DNA from: Hyposmocoma kahamanoa
Lineage: Eukaryota; Arthropoda; Insecta; Lepidoptera; Cosmopterigidae
Direction: 5' to 3'
Assembly: GCF_003589595.1 (NCBI RefSeq)
Contig: NW_020653719.1
Coordinates: forward strand, 1,855,181-1,919,180
Length of the DNA: 64,000 bases
The notes under the pieces were generated by a model. It worked only from the letters and a program-made list of their open reading frames with translations, did not search any database and was not told the origin of the DNA. The position numbers and the translations under genes are program-made. This document shows positions 43,101 through 55,100 of this stretch, in pieces (positions within the stretch are counted from its first letter, which is position 1; each line of letters opens with the position of its first letter).

Positions 43101-46100
43101 TAAAGACCGGTGACATGCACTCGGACTGGTGTAGCCTTACGGCTGGCGTTCCGCAGGGTGGGGTTTTATCACCTATACTTTTTTCGGTCTTTATCGGTGG
43201 AATTACATCATCACTCACGTCTTCTTTCCATCTCTATGCCGATGACCTTCAAATCTATACTGTAGCCCGTCTTGAAGATGTAGTTACTGCTATCGGCACA
43301 TTGAATTCCGACCTACAAAAGGTTTCGGTATGGACTAAGAACTACGGACTTCTTTTAAATGCACAAAAGTCCCAAGCCATAATTATTGGCAGTCGCCATT
43401 CCATCTCCAAGTTTGAGTCTATGGTGATGCCCAATTTAGTTTTGAATTACACCATTATTCCTTTTTCCACTTCAGTTAAAAATTTGGGCATCATAATGGA
43501 TCAGACACTTTCTTGGTCGGAGCATGTCGCCGATGTAAGTCGTAAAATCTTTGCATCACTTCATTCCCTCAAGCGGATGCAGTACTTTCTTCCTCTGTCT
43601 ACCAAATTTATGCTAATACGCACTCTTCTTTTTCCTATTCTGGACTATGGTGACGTCTCCTATCTTAATCTTTCGGAGGACCTTCTTAATAAATTGGAGC
43701 GGCTGCAAAATCAATGTATCATATTGGTGTTTGGATTGAAAAAGTACGACCACATTTCCAAGTTTAGAGATGAGTTGAAGTTGTTGCCTATACGTTTACG
43801 TAGAAATGCTCACATTTTATGCTTCCTCTATAAAATCCTGTTCCATCCCACTTCACCTAGCTATCTACGTGAGCGTTTTCAATACCGCCAGGCTATGGGT
43901 GACCGCCTGCGTTTTGGCACCAATTTGTCCCTCGTCCTTCCACAACACAGTTCCCAAAAATATAAAAATATATAACTCGTTCACAGTAAATGCTGCCCGT
44001 ATGTGGAACCCTCTCCCGGTCGAGGTCAGACAGTCGCCTTCGGTTCGGGTTTTCAAGGGTGCTCTTTTGAAGTTTTGGGATTGTTCAGACTCCACATGTT
44101 AGAGCTTTTGAAATATTTATTTATATTTGTTATATTTATTTATAGTTTTATTTTGACAACTCAATTTATTATAGACTTTGTATGTATTAATGTATCAACA
44201 TTACTTAATATATATATATTCGTATGTACATTTGATTTATTAAATTTATCTGTGTATTTATTGAGTATAGTATATTTCATTTCTTTACTTATCTATTTTT
44301 AGTGCCACCCCAAAAACCAACTTTCCTCTCAGATTTTCAAAGGTTAGTTGGAAGAAATCTCTTTATGGGATAAGCTAAACCTTTGTACACAAATATTTAA
44401 ATTGTTTCTGAAAATTTGTAAGTTACTTTGTGTTTAAATAAATAATAAAGCTTTTAATATAACCGCCCAGAAGTGCAAAAGCTTGTTGCGTAGGGCAGAG
44501 TTCGACCAGGGTTTGACCAGCTGGACCTCTTATCCAGGAGGTAGCAAATCAAACTGACTTTTGTCGCCCGTCTTTGCCACCTATGCTGAGGCCGGACGGC
44601 ACGTTGGACTATAATGCAGAAGAGAAGGCTAATCTTTTTGCCTCACTCTTTGCAGAGAGTTCACATCTGAATGCCGCAGGGAACCTACAACCTACCTTGC
44701 CTCAGGCTGGCTGCACTATGGCGCCAGTTTTCATACGCCAAAAAGAGGTACTTAGAACTCTGCGGAATCTAGACGTGAATAAAGCTAGCGGGCCAGGTGG
44801 AATTCTAGCAATAGTCCTATGTAACTGTGCGCCTAAGTTGTCTCCTGTTGAAGCAGAGCTGATCCTGTCAACTATAAACCTATGTCAGTCACTTCCATAC
44901 TCTGCAAGACTATGGAACGTGTACTCCACATCCGTTCCTTCTGTCCTTGTTATTGTTCTGTCGTACTTTGAAGATAACGACCTCCTCAGTGATCGTCAGT
45001 ACGGGTTTCAGCGAGGGCGATCTACTGGGGATATTCTTGTGTATATCTGTTATATATGGAGCGAGGCTATAGAAGAGCAAGGCTAAAGCACTTGCAGTGT
45101 GTTTGAACATTTGTAAAACCTTTGAGAGGGTCTGGCACGCAAGCCTTTTAAGTACACTTCCCTCTTATGGGAAAAGTACACTTCCCGCTTCCCACTGACC
45201 TTTGCAATTGGATCTCGGATTTCTTGAGCGAAAATTCCATTCGAATGGTCTTAGAAGGTTACTCTTCCGAACAAAGGGTGATAGTTCCTCAAGGTTCCGT
45301 ACTATCTGCAACTCTGTTTCTACTGCATATCAATGATGTGTTAATTCCAGGTACCTTTGCGTATGCTGATGACAGCACAGTTGTAGATTTATTTATTTAT
45401 TTAATCAATATTGCGAGTGGGCTCACAGAGCGTATCCAAAACACCTAGAAGCTTAGGCAACATTACAAATTATTGATAAAGAATTGCGATACAATTAAAA
45501 TAAAATAAAATTATAGATACAGTTTAGCTTACAAATGTCAAAACCTTAACCTACTTAGTATCTAATTTCCTACACGTAAAAAGTAATTATTTAAAAATAT
45601 GTTCGCGTTCCTAAGAATTTGTCCAAAGGAATCAGCAAATAAGTCCATGTCATAGTGGTCAGCGAGCATATCTCCGATGAGCGTGAGTGCCCGCACGGAG
45701 GGCGCGTGCGCAGCGCGAACGGTGCGCACTGCCGGCCGCTGCAGCAAGCGCAGCCGCCTACGCGGCGTCACTATCCCAGCCTCATCCCAACTAAGAGAGG
45801 GCATCTGAATGCTAAATTTCTCGAGAATATCTGGACTATCGATTTTATTATGAACGATTGATAGGTAGTGTAGTACTAGCATCCATTTTCGCCTAAATGC
45901 AAGTGTTTCTAAATCGACCATAGCAGTTACAAATAAGGAGGGGTAGAGAAACGGATAGTACCCATAAGTTCTCTTATATAACCATCGAGCAAATTTACGT
46001 TGAAGCCTTTCCACCATAAGGTTATATTTATTTTCATTAGGATCCCCAATGATAGCGCCGTATTCGAGTTTACTGCGGACATACGCATTATACAAAACCT

Positions 46101-49100
46101 TTGCTACTCTACTGTTCTGGAATTGTGAAGCAATTCTCATAATAAAACCCAAGGTTTTGCTAGCTTTCTTGCACATTTCAGTCACGTGAGTATGAAAATC
46201 CAGTTTGTCATCTAATATTAAACCTAGGTCGCGAATGTTATTAACTCTATCCATAGGAGCGTCATTTAAACTATATCTAGTAAAAAGGGGTGATCGTTTA
46301 CGCGTAAAAGTTATCACTTTGCACTTATTTTCATTTAGTGGCAATCTATTGACTCGACTCCATTCGGAAACGGCGTCAATATCACATTGGAGTGCCTCAA
46401 CATCTGCCGCCTTACTAACCCTCGTGAAGAACTTTAAATCGTCCGCGAATAGAAGACATTTGGCGGATCGGACATAGTGTGGTAGTTCATTAATCATGAG
46501 TAAAAATAGCGTTGGCCCCAGGGTACTTCCCTGACTCACTCCGGATCTTGTACAGTATTTAAAAGACTCATAACCATTAACTCTAACATACTGGTTTCTC
46601 CCACCCAAGTAACTCGCAAAAAATTGCAGAAGTTTGTGCGTAAAGCCTGAAGCTGCCAGTTTCTGTAATAATATGTCATTATCCACAACATCAAATGCCT
46701 TTTTAAGGTCGAAGTAAGCGGCGTCTACTTGTCCTCCCAAATCCATTTCAGTGCATGTATAATCAACTAGAGAGACGAGGTTGGTATTTGTCGATAGGTA
46801 CTACTTGAGTAATGCAAGGGGTTACGCTTTCATATTTAGGTACATGGCGAACGGCTATGAAGTGGAATTCCCTGCCTGCAGTCTTGTTCCCTGACCATTA
46901 TAAGTTGGACCTTTTCAAGGCCAGAGTGAATAGGCATTTTTTAGATGTGTCGACCTCATCGTCACTTTCCAACAGGTGAGATGGAGATCAAATGCGCACT
47001 TATATTTTTATAAAAAAAATGTTGGTTGGTGACTAAGTGTAACCGGTGCGGGTCAGAATACCTAACCAAAGTTTAAATATGGAATATCAATAAGTGACAA
47101 ATACTTCGTTGTGAGGTCATATGTAATCTGAAGGCCCATATTTTAAATTAATTTTCCTCAAGAACACAATAATGATGGTGAGTCTATATTTACCACTTAA
47201 AAATAGGTCTAAAAACAAATGACGTCAATGGTTTAGTGTGGTCCCTTACTTCCAGTTCATTGTTTCTGTGATATAAGATGTAATTATAATAAACGCCAAA
47301 TTGAGTACAGATTAGAAAAAAATAGTACGAGTGTTAGGAGATTAGTAGGTTACATCTGTGTTTAATTGTATGGTGTTTAGTGTACACTCCACTTGCCGGT
47401 CTAATGCAGCAAGCAAATAGCAACAAACAAAAAAAATTGCCATAGGTGAAGGTTTATTTAAATAAATATTAGGCAATATCACATAATATATGTTGCTCCG
47501 ATCCCAAAGTAAGTAACTAAAGCACTTGTGTTATGGAAATCGGAAGCAACGACGACGGTAACACAAACACCCAGGCCCGAGACAATATATAGAAATCTTA
47601 GTTTTATTACATTGACCCGGGCGGGAATCGAAATCCGGACCTCGGAGATGGCGACACCATTGTATGTCTTATGCAAGCCACTCGACTACGGAGGTCGTCA
47701 ATAGGACTGAAAATCGCAATGTTGAGTCTTCATCCTTTTTGTCCACACTACTTACTAAATAAAAGCTAAAAATAGTTTCATTTCCTATACACTACTTACT
47801 GTTTTTGTTTCAATTGTACTGTGGTTTGTGGATAAATAAATGTCTGTTATTGTTAATATTATTTTATTTTAGTTACATAATTTTGTGTTTGTTTTTATTC
47901 GATAGTAGAATGCCATAATTTTGCCAGAGAAAGATGTAAAAATGACGATGTTAAAACGACGAGTAGAAAACGCGGGTGAAGTCTTCTTCTTCTTTTTGTC
48001 GATAAAATAAAACCGATGTTAAATTTCTTTAGTCCAATAAGCAGCTATCTCTATGTTTATATCCGTTGCGTTTAGCAGGTCTTCGCAGGTGCAGCTGGTC
48101 GGAGACAGTGGGCATGAGAGCAGATCTGATATACTTTATGTGTCGGTTGATGGTTTTTAGTCGACTTGATGTAGCCTCATTTCGCCATGTTGTCTCTACA
48201 TCCGCCAATTTGTTTCCCGAGACGGTTCAGGGACTTGCTACAAGTCGTGTCTGAGGGGAAGTATCAGCCTTCTAACATCTTGTATAATTATGTTGGTAGA
48301 CTGAACACCATCAATGAGGGTCGCGCAGCTGTGGGCGACTTGTCCGCATTTATCCCGTGCACACCAGCGGGCGTTTTGGAACTGATTAAGCAAACCGGCG
48401 TGCCTATCTCTGGAAAGAACGCAGTGGTGCTTGGTCGCAGTCGTATTGTTGGCACTCCCGTTTCTGAACTCTTGAAGTGGGAGCATGCTACAGTCACCAT
48501 CTGTCATTCGAAGACCAAGAATTTGAACGAAATTGTAAGTTATATCAAGTTTTTTTTACATTGTTATTGTGGCCATCTTGTTTATTTGAATGTCGAACAT
48601 TTTTTACATCCGGTGGAATTTGATCAAGGTGAAGTGCACAAATATTCCCTCCGTATATTATAGTTTTTGGAGGCCGTCAGTCACTCTTTCATATTTTCCA
48701 CATTCAGTAGGTCCTCTCCTATTTGAATTTATGCTTTGGAACGTATCCGCCTACGATAGAAATATCTTTTTTCCACGCTATCGAGAAGTATTCGTTCTAT
48801 TTCTATCAGTGAGACTAAACTTGTAGCTTTATATATATATAAAAATGTAGTGTAGTTTATATAGATAATTGAGGATTTTTTCAAATGCAGTAGCACTTTC
48901 TGGACAGCTTTAAGGCCTAATTAATAAATAATTAAGCCCCCTAATTGCTTCCGAGGCCCCTCCCTAGTACTTTTCAGCGGTAGGGACCACTTTGGGGAAC
49001 TATGATCTAACAGCTTTTAATATCGCACCCTTGAGTAATAAGGCCACATCTGTTAAATAATGAAAACCAAACGTGCCACATTTTTTGTACCCACTATGAT

Positions 49101-52100
49101 GTCACAAGAACTATTTAGTGATGGGAAACCTTATTCCGCTCTAAATCGATTGATTGAATGGAATACGCGTAAGTACGCGAATTTCATGTCACAAGAAGAA
49201 ACTACATTTTGTATACAAACACTACGCGGTCGCTGGCGGTAACTGTCATTGTAATCTCAAACCACCTCTGGTTTGAGATTACACTGGGCAATAAAAAATC
49301 GGAAACCATTGCACAAAATCTTCGTTTCCGTCAAAGATATATAGGCAGGGTGTTCCATGCACTTGTTTAACGTTAATGGAACCTATGGTTATTAATACAA
49401 AAACTTGAACAGAAAAATTTCTTCGACTCAGTGGGATACGATTTTCTATGTTTTCGATCTTTCTTTATTAATCATAACAAAATTATTGGAGATATGTCAC
49501 AAAAAAATCTCCACAATACATTAATTGAGCTTGAATAATTTATTATTTACGTTCGTCGGAATCTTGGAACGTTGTGTTTACTACAGTTTATAGTTCTATT
49601 ATACATTTTTTTCGTTTTGTTCAGACAAAAACAGCGGACATTCTAGTGGTGGCCATCGGACGTGCTGAGATGGTCAAAGGGTCTTGGATCAAGCCTGGTG
49701 CTGTTGTCATTGATTGCGGCATTAACCCTATCCCTGGTGAGTTTGTACTTGATCAACCTGGCTTTTAGAATCAAGCTCAGCTTGCGGGCTACGTACGTTT
49801 CTCGCAGAACTTGGAACAGATTCGGAAGAAGCGAGATCATTAACTCATAGGCATAGATTTACAAATTGTCATCTGTTATAGACGTCTTTTGAAGCACCAT
49901 GACATGTCGATCCATAGACATGAGCCTTATTTTAAGCGATTGTCAAATGATGTGGGATCCTATTTTAAATAGAGACTCAGACATGTTAACTAAAATAAGT
50001 CACGTACACACATCAAAAGTGTCTAGGGATCAAGTGAATATTTTTGAAATAAAAATTATTTAAGCAATATTTACCAAATCCAGTCTTCCAGGACGACTTC
50101 TTACTTTAATGCTTATGTTTTATTTAACCGCTTACCCCTATATTTAATTAAAATAAACTAAAATTGTTGTTTTTGCAAATTGTGGGAAAAAACTCAAATT
50201 AACGGCGTCAATTAAATGACAAAAAAATGGCGAAAATGATGATTTTGCTCATTTTTATTGTAGAGATAAGAAAATTAATAATCTGTATTTCCACCATTAA
50301 CACGAATCACACAATTACAGCGATTTGGCATGCTTAAGATGAGTTCATCAAAATCACTTTGAGGAATGGCCGCCCGTGTATTTTGTAACAAGTCAAAATA
50401 TTGTTGTAGAGTATGTACGGTATGCATACTCGGCACAGCTCTTCTTTGAAGCATATCCCATGCGTGCTCAATTGGATTGAGGTCTGGCGATTGAGCAGGC
50501 CACGGCAGAACGTTGATACGAGCTTCGGCAAGAATGCGTGTTACGACTCTAGCCGTGTGTGGACGTGCGTTGTCATGCATTAGTTGAAATGAATCACCCA
50601 ACTGGCCTCGCAAAGGGATGATAACATCTGAAACAATCCTCTCTGCGTAAACTTGAGCATTGAGGTTACCCCTGATCCAAATGAGATCGGTTCTTCCGCC
50701 GATCCAAATACCGGCCCATATCATTATTGTTCCCCCACCATATGGATGAACTTCCTGACAATATCTCAAACGTTCATGACGTCCAGATGTTCTCCAAACT
50801 CGAGTACGTCTTGTATCCGGTCTCATACCGAAGCGGGATTCAACCGAAAAGCACACATAGCGCCAGTCTTCTTCCTCCCAGTTTCTGTGTTCGCGAGCCC
50901 ATCGTAAACGGGTCCTGCGATTGCAGGGTGCAATAGGTGGAACTCTGAGCGGCCTTCGGGATCGCAGACCCACTTCACGTAAACGATTTCGAATTGTTTG
51001 ATCGCTTATTAGCAAGCCTGACGAGCTGTGGAGCCTCGTAACCAACATCATGGCGGTCATGGTACGATTCCGTCGAGCAGTATTTTGGATATACCGGTCC
51101 TGTCTGCGAGTCGTGATGCGAGATCGTCCTCCATGTCGCTCGGCCACGCTGCCCGTCATGCGATAGCGCGTCCAGAGGCGACTTATGACGCTCTGTGTAG
51201 TGTTAAGAGTGAAAGCCACAGCACGTTGCCTGGAACCAGCTTCCAACATTCCGACGGCTCGCATCATCACTTCTCGGGTTAAATGATGTCGTCTCTCCAT
51301 AATAATGTAAATTGTTTCGGTTCCGATGCAGATATTGTAATGATTTTGTCAAAACACTATAACTCATTTTTATACAAAACCACATTGACAGTCGATTTTC
51401 TTCTTATTATCGAATTTTAAGCAATATTCCTTATTTAAATGTTAAAACTCACTAAAAAGTATCAATAGCGATACAAAAAGTTAATATAATTAACCCTAAT
51501 TGCAGCAATATTCTTAAACGTACTTGATCCCTGGACACTTTTGATGTGTGTATTTAAGTCAAAATTTTTCTCGACATGATTCGAACCAGTCCGTGGTGCT
51601 TATTCATTAGATTCTGCGGCAGCGACTCGACGGAAACTGCGCGCCAAAGCCCTGGCAGCATACGTGACTTATCTAGTTTAGTTAATATGTGGGATCTAAT
51701 GCGATCATCTTTTTGATGACCAGATGTTCATGCACTGGGACTAGCAATATTATTGAATGAATATTCAATATTGCTAGTCCCACTAATGCCCAAGTATGAA
51801 TGACTGAATCTCACGGTAGGTCACATGACGATTATGCAGCATCTGTTGACCACAGCATCAATGTTTTCCGGAATAACAACCAATTTTGGACGATCTTTAC
51901 GAAATCCGTCTTTGTGTCTTCAGTCTCGATTGAATTTCGAAAACCATCGATAGACACCAGTTCTTGATGGAGCTTCATCACCAAAAACAATCACACGAAA
52001 ATGTTCACGGCTTAATTCCATTTTATTATGTGAGATGAATTTTTCAAATTCTTATAAACAATACAAATTATGTTCGAATGTCAAAATACGTTTGCCGCCA

Positions 52101-55100
52101 AAAATGTTTAAACTATGCGGTAGACATTTAATTCATTCACAAGCAGCTCTACTGCAACTAATCAACGCTGCTCTTAATCTGATTGTCTGGTATACCTTAT
52201 ACGGTATACTTTATACTGGTATATTTTATTTTATTTTATTTTATTTTCATTATTTTACAACAAGATTAGAATAGTAAGTATAATACACGCCTCACGGACC
52301 AGTGAGGCTGATGGCTAACTAAAAGTTTCCACAGATAATTATTTCCAGTGATAGAAACAGACTATAAAGTAAGTTGCCGACTTAAAAAAAACAAACATAA
52401 TAAATATAAATAACGAAATTAAATACGTTAAGCAGTTATAGTAGCTACATATAAGAGAAAAACATATCACTGAGTAAGTGTTTTAGTTTACTTGTACTGG
52501 TGTTCAACACCAGTCCACCTCACTATATCTTTTAACTAAGGAGTTAAATGAGCGAGACGCTCTATTTAAAAATGCATTTTGCCTATAATTTGTCCTAACC
52601 CTAGGAACGTAAAGGGTGATAGGATTTCTCAGTGCCTTGCTTGTACGAAGTTTAGTAGCAGTAGAGCTCGTTGTGTAAGAGTTCGTCCAGGGAAGTACTG
52701 CCACCTTGCCTATTTCTGCCGCCAAGGAGTAATGTCAGCATTACTGCGTTCCGGTTTTGAAGCGTAGAGGTGCTGGCGAAATTACAGGCGCATGGGACTT
52801 GTCAGTTTATGTCTTAGGGTGACGGGCACAGTGGCAGTGCCCCTCAGATCTTTGCGATTTAAAGTTCTGAGTGGTTGTTGTTGTATTCTAACGTTCAGTA
52901 TTTCCGTATGGCATAAGTCGTAATACATACCCACTTCAAGACAAAACAAACAAAATGCTCTGTTTATCGTCGCAAGACAAGTAATGTGGGCGACAATGGA
53001 CGGAATCGCCGATTGTGGGTTAATATTGACAAAACAACGCGTTGCAACGGACGCGGTGCGCGGTCGCAGTACCTATCTCCGCGGTTGCAGGTTACGAGTA
53101 CGTCGCGCAGAAATGATTTCGTACGCAAACCATAAACTGCAATAATGCATTTTCGTTTGATTGCGGTTCGATAACAACACAGAACACCATTCGCCACACA
53201 ATACTTCGGAATTCAGACGCGACTATGTATTTCTAATGACTATTGCATGCACAAAATGCGACGAATCCGATAAATTTGCTTTTTTACCTCGCCTTGGTAT
53301 GTATTTTGTTAATTAAAAATATATTTTACAAAAATCCATTCGATCATTTCACATAGTACAAATTTGTAACTCAAGCTATCTGTTCCAAAACGGGCCAAAA
53401 CGTAAATGTACTTTGGTTTAAGTGTACCAAATTCCAAAACAGTGTGTAATTAGCTAATTACTAATTGAATAAACAAATTGTCCTAATGACGGTCAATCTG
53501 TGATAAGCGAGTCGGAAAAAGTCAGCATAAAGGTTAAGAGAAGTGTCGTTTCGACAATCCGGATTTTCGGAGATTGATGAATTGATTGACCATCTTCATT
53601 ACTGATCACAAAAGTGCAACACTCAGTGCTATAACATGTAGGAAGAAACGAAGCACACATGTTTCCTTATAAGTTGATGAAAACGTTTGTGTAGACGCGA
53701 CAAAGCAAAGCGGCCAACGTCTGGTGGGCGACGTCGCCTTCCAGGAGGCACTGGAAGTCGCGTCTCATGTGACGCCAGTGCCGGGCGGCGTGGGGCCTAT
53801 GACCGTGGCGATGCTAATGCGGAACACCGTAATGGCTGTGCGCCGCCAGCTAGACCGTCTACTCGCGCCGGCCTGGCCGCTCAAACCGCTCAGGATCCAT
53901 GTACTCTCTCCGCCACCCTGGTACGTAACATATTTATAGATAGAGCACTCCACTCCTCACAGTTAATAGCCAGCACCTTGACATCCATATAGCTGCGCGC
54001 TGTGATCTTCTTTTTTATTTGTTCACTATACGCTATTCTTGGTCTTCATCTCTTTCTTTTCCCATCTATCTTCCCCTCAATTATCTTTCTCACAAATTCG
54101 TCATTACGTAACAAATGTCCAAACTATTTCCCTCTTCTATTCTCTATTGTATTCAAAAGAATTCTTTTTTTTTTTTTCAACCAGCAAGTAATAACGGATG
54201 TAAAAAAGAATGGGAATTCCCAAAATACGTAAAACTGTTACATGTAAAATTTCCGCGAGAATCTGCCTTATCTTGTTTCACATTTTAATCTACCCAAAAA
54301 CCCCTGCATTGTAAAGAACTAGACTTCTGAGAAATCTATTACACAGACGTGATAAGATGGCAGATAACAATTTTTCCGTCGAATATATAGTAATAAATTA
54401 TTTATTTATTGCAATTCACATGTAGGTATCATGACGAGAGCGTCAAGCACTGCCTGTGAGAGCCAATACGTGAGCTTGCAGATTCGCTAACTGTTCTATT
54501 AATGCTAAAATCACACTCTTCGCAGATTACTGTGCGCCTTTCTACACAAGCGGCCTGTGGATTACATTCAGTCAGAAACAGTACAGTGCTCTGCGTGTTA
54601 AGTACAATAATGCTGATGGGGCTGCCGAGATCTTGTAGCGCATCAGGGATGTTTGCGGAAGCACGTGTCGATTGCTTCTACACAACGATGTGGAAAAGTT
54701 GCACATCCCTGGCGCGCTAGGTTCGGGCTAGCACCAACAGCATTCAGAGCAAGATAGCGAACGCGCTAGACTGTCCCTGCGTGAATGATTGTTCTATGAT
54801 CCACATACATAAAAATAAATAGTAGTTTAGAGTGTTTGTCTTCTCTGTTGTTTTTTGTATATATACTAATATTAGTATTTAAGCGTAACTGTTACTGACT
54901 CTAAGGCACATCTCACACTGGCACAGAGTCGAAGCATCGCGTCCTGTCCTGTTTTTTAACTACAACGCATGGCGACACGCGTCGTCGTGCGACGACGCTC
55001 GTATTAGCGCACCCCGATCACAGTGCGGTCGGCGTCTGACGCGTCACTGTACACAAGTAACGCGCGTCGTCGCGTGTCGACGCTCGATTTCGTATTTGCA

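Larger units (their letters stand above)
41490..44450 (+). mobile_element. LINE-2x, 5'-truncated, inserted into the outer LINE
   Basis: Starts within the endonuclease just after ctaaataaataaa and ends in gtgtttaaataaataataaa. The outer LINE target CTAAATAAA is partly duplicated (AATAAA on both sides). It carries most of an ORF2: endonuclease, linker, RT and C-terminal region, disrupted by a small insertion at about 42885-42955 and a frameshift near 43975. AT-rich 3' UTR 44103-44450. Confidence 0.8.
41345..47010 (+). mobile_element. LINE-1x (outer) interrupted by two other LINEs
   Basis: The outer element reads [39 protein letters not shown] at 41370-41488, then is interrupted. It resumes at about 44450 with [19 protein letters not shown] and continues in decayed frames (44574-45086, 45167-45388) to [11 protein letters not shown]. 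It is interrupted again at 45389-46787 and resumes at about 46796 with the C-terminal [20 protein letters not shown] end. The palm-to-C-terminus part is deleted. The clean join LNK|AFN across the first insertion is the main evidence. Confidence 0.7.

Noticed and set aside
48066..48299. Upstream extension of MTHFD1 exon 4
   Set aside because: The frame is open to about 48187 but the peptide is unrelated to the enzyme, and the acceptor at 48299 gives exactly DVDG-LNTINEG.
53724..53992. Alternative frames over MTHFD1 exon 6
   Set aside because: Shadows of a GC-rich exon; only the frame with [14 protein letters not shown] matches the family.
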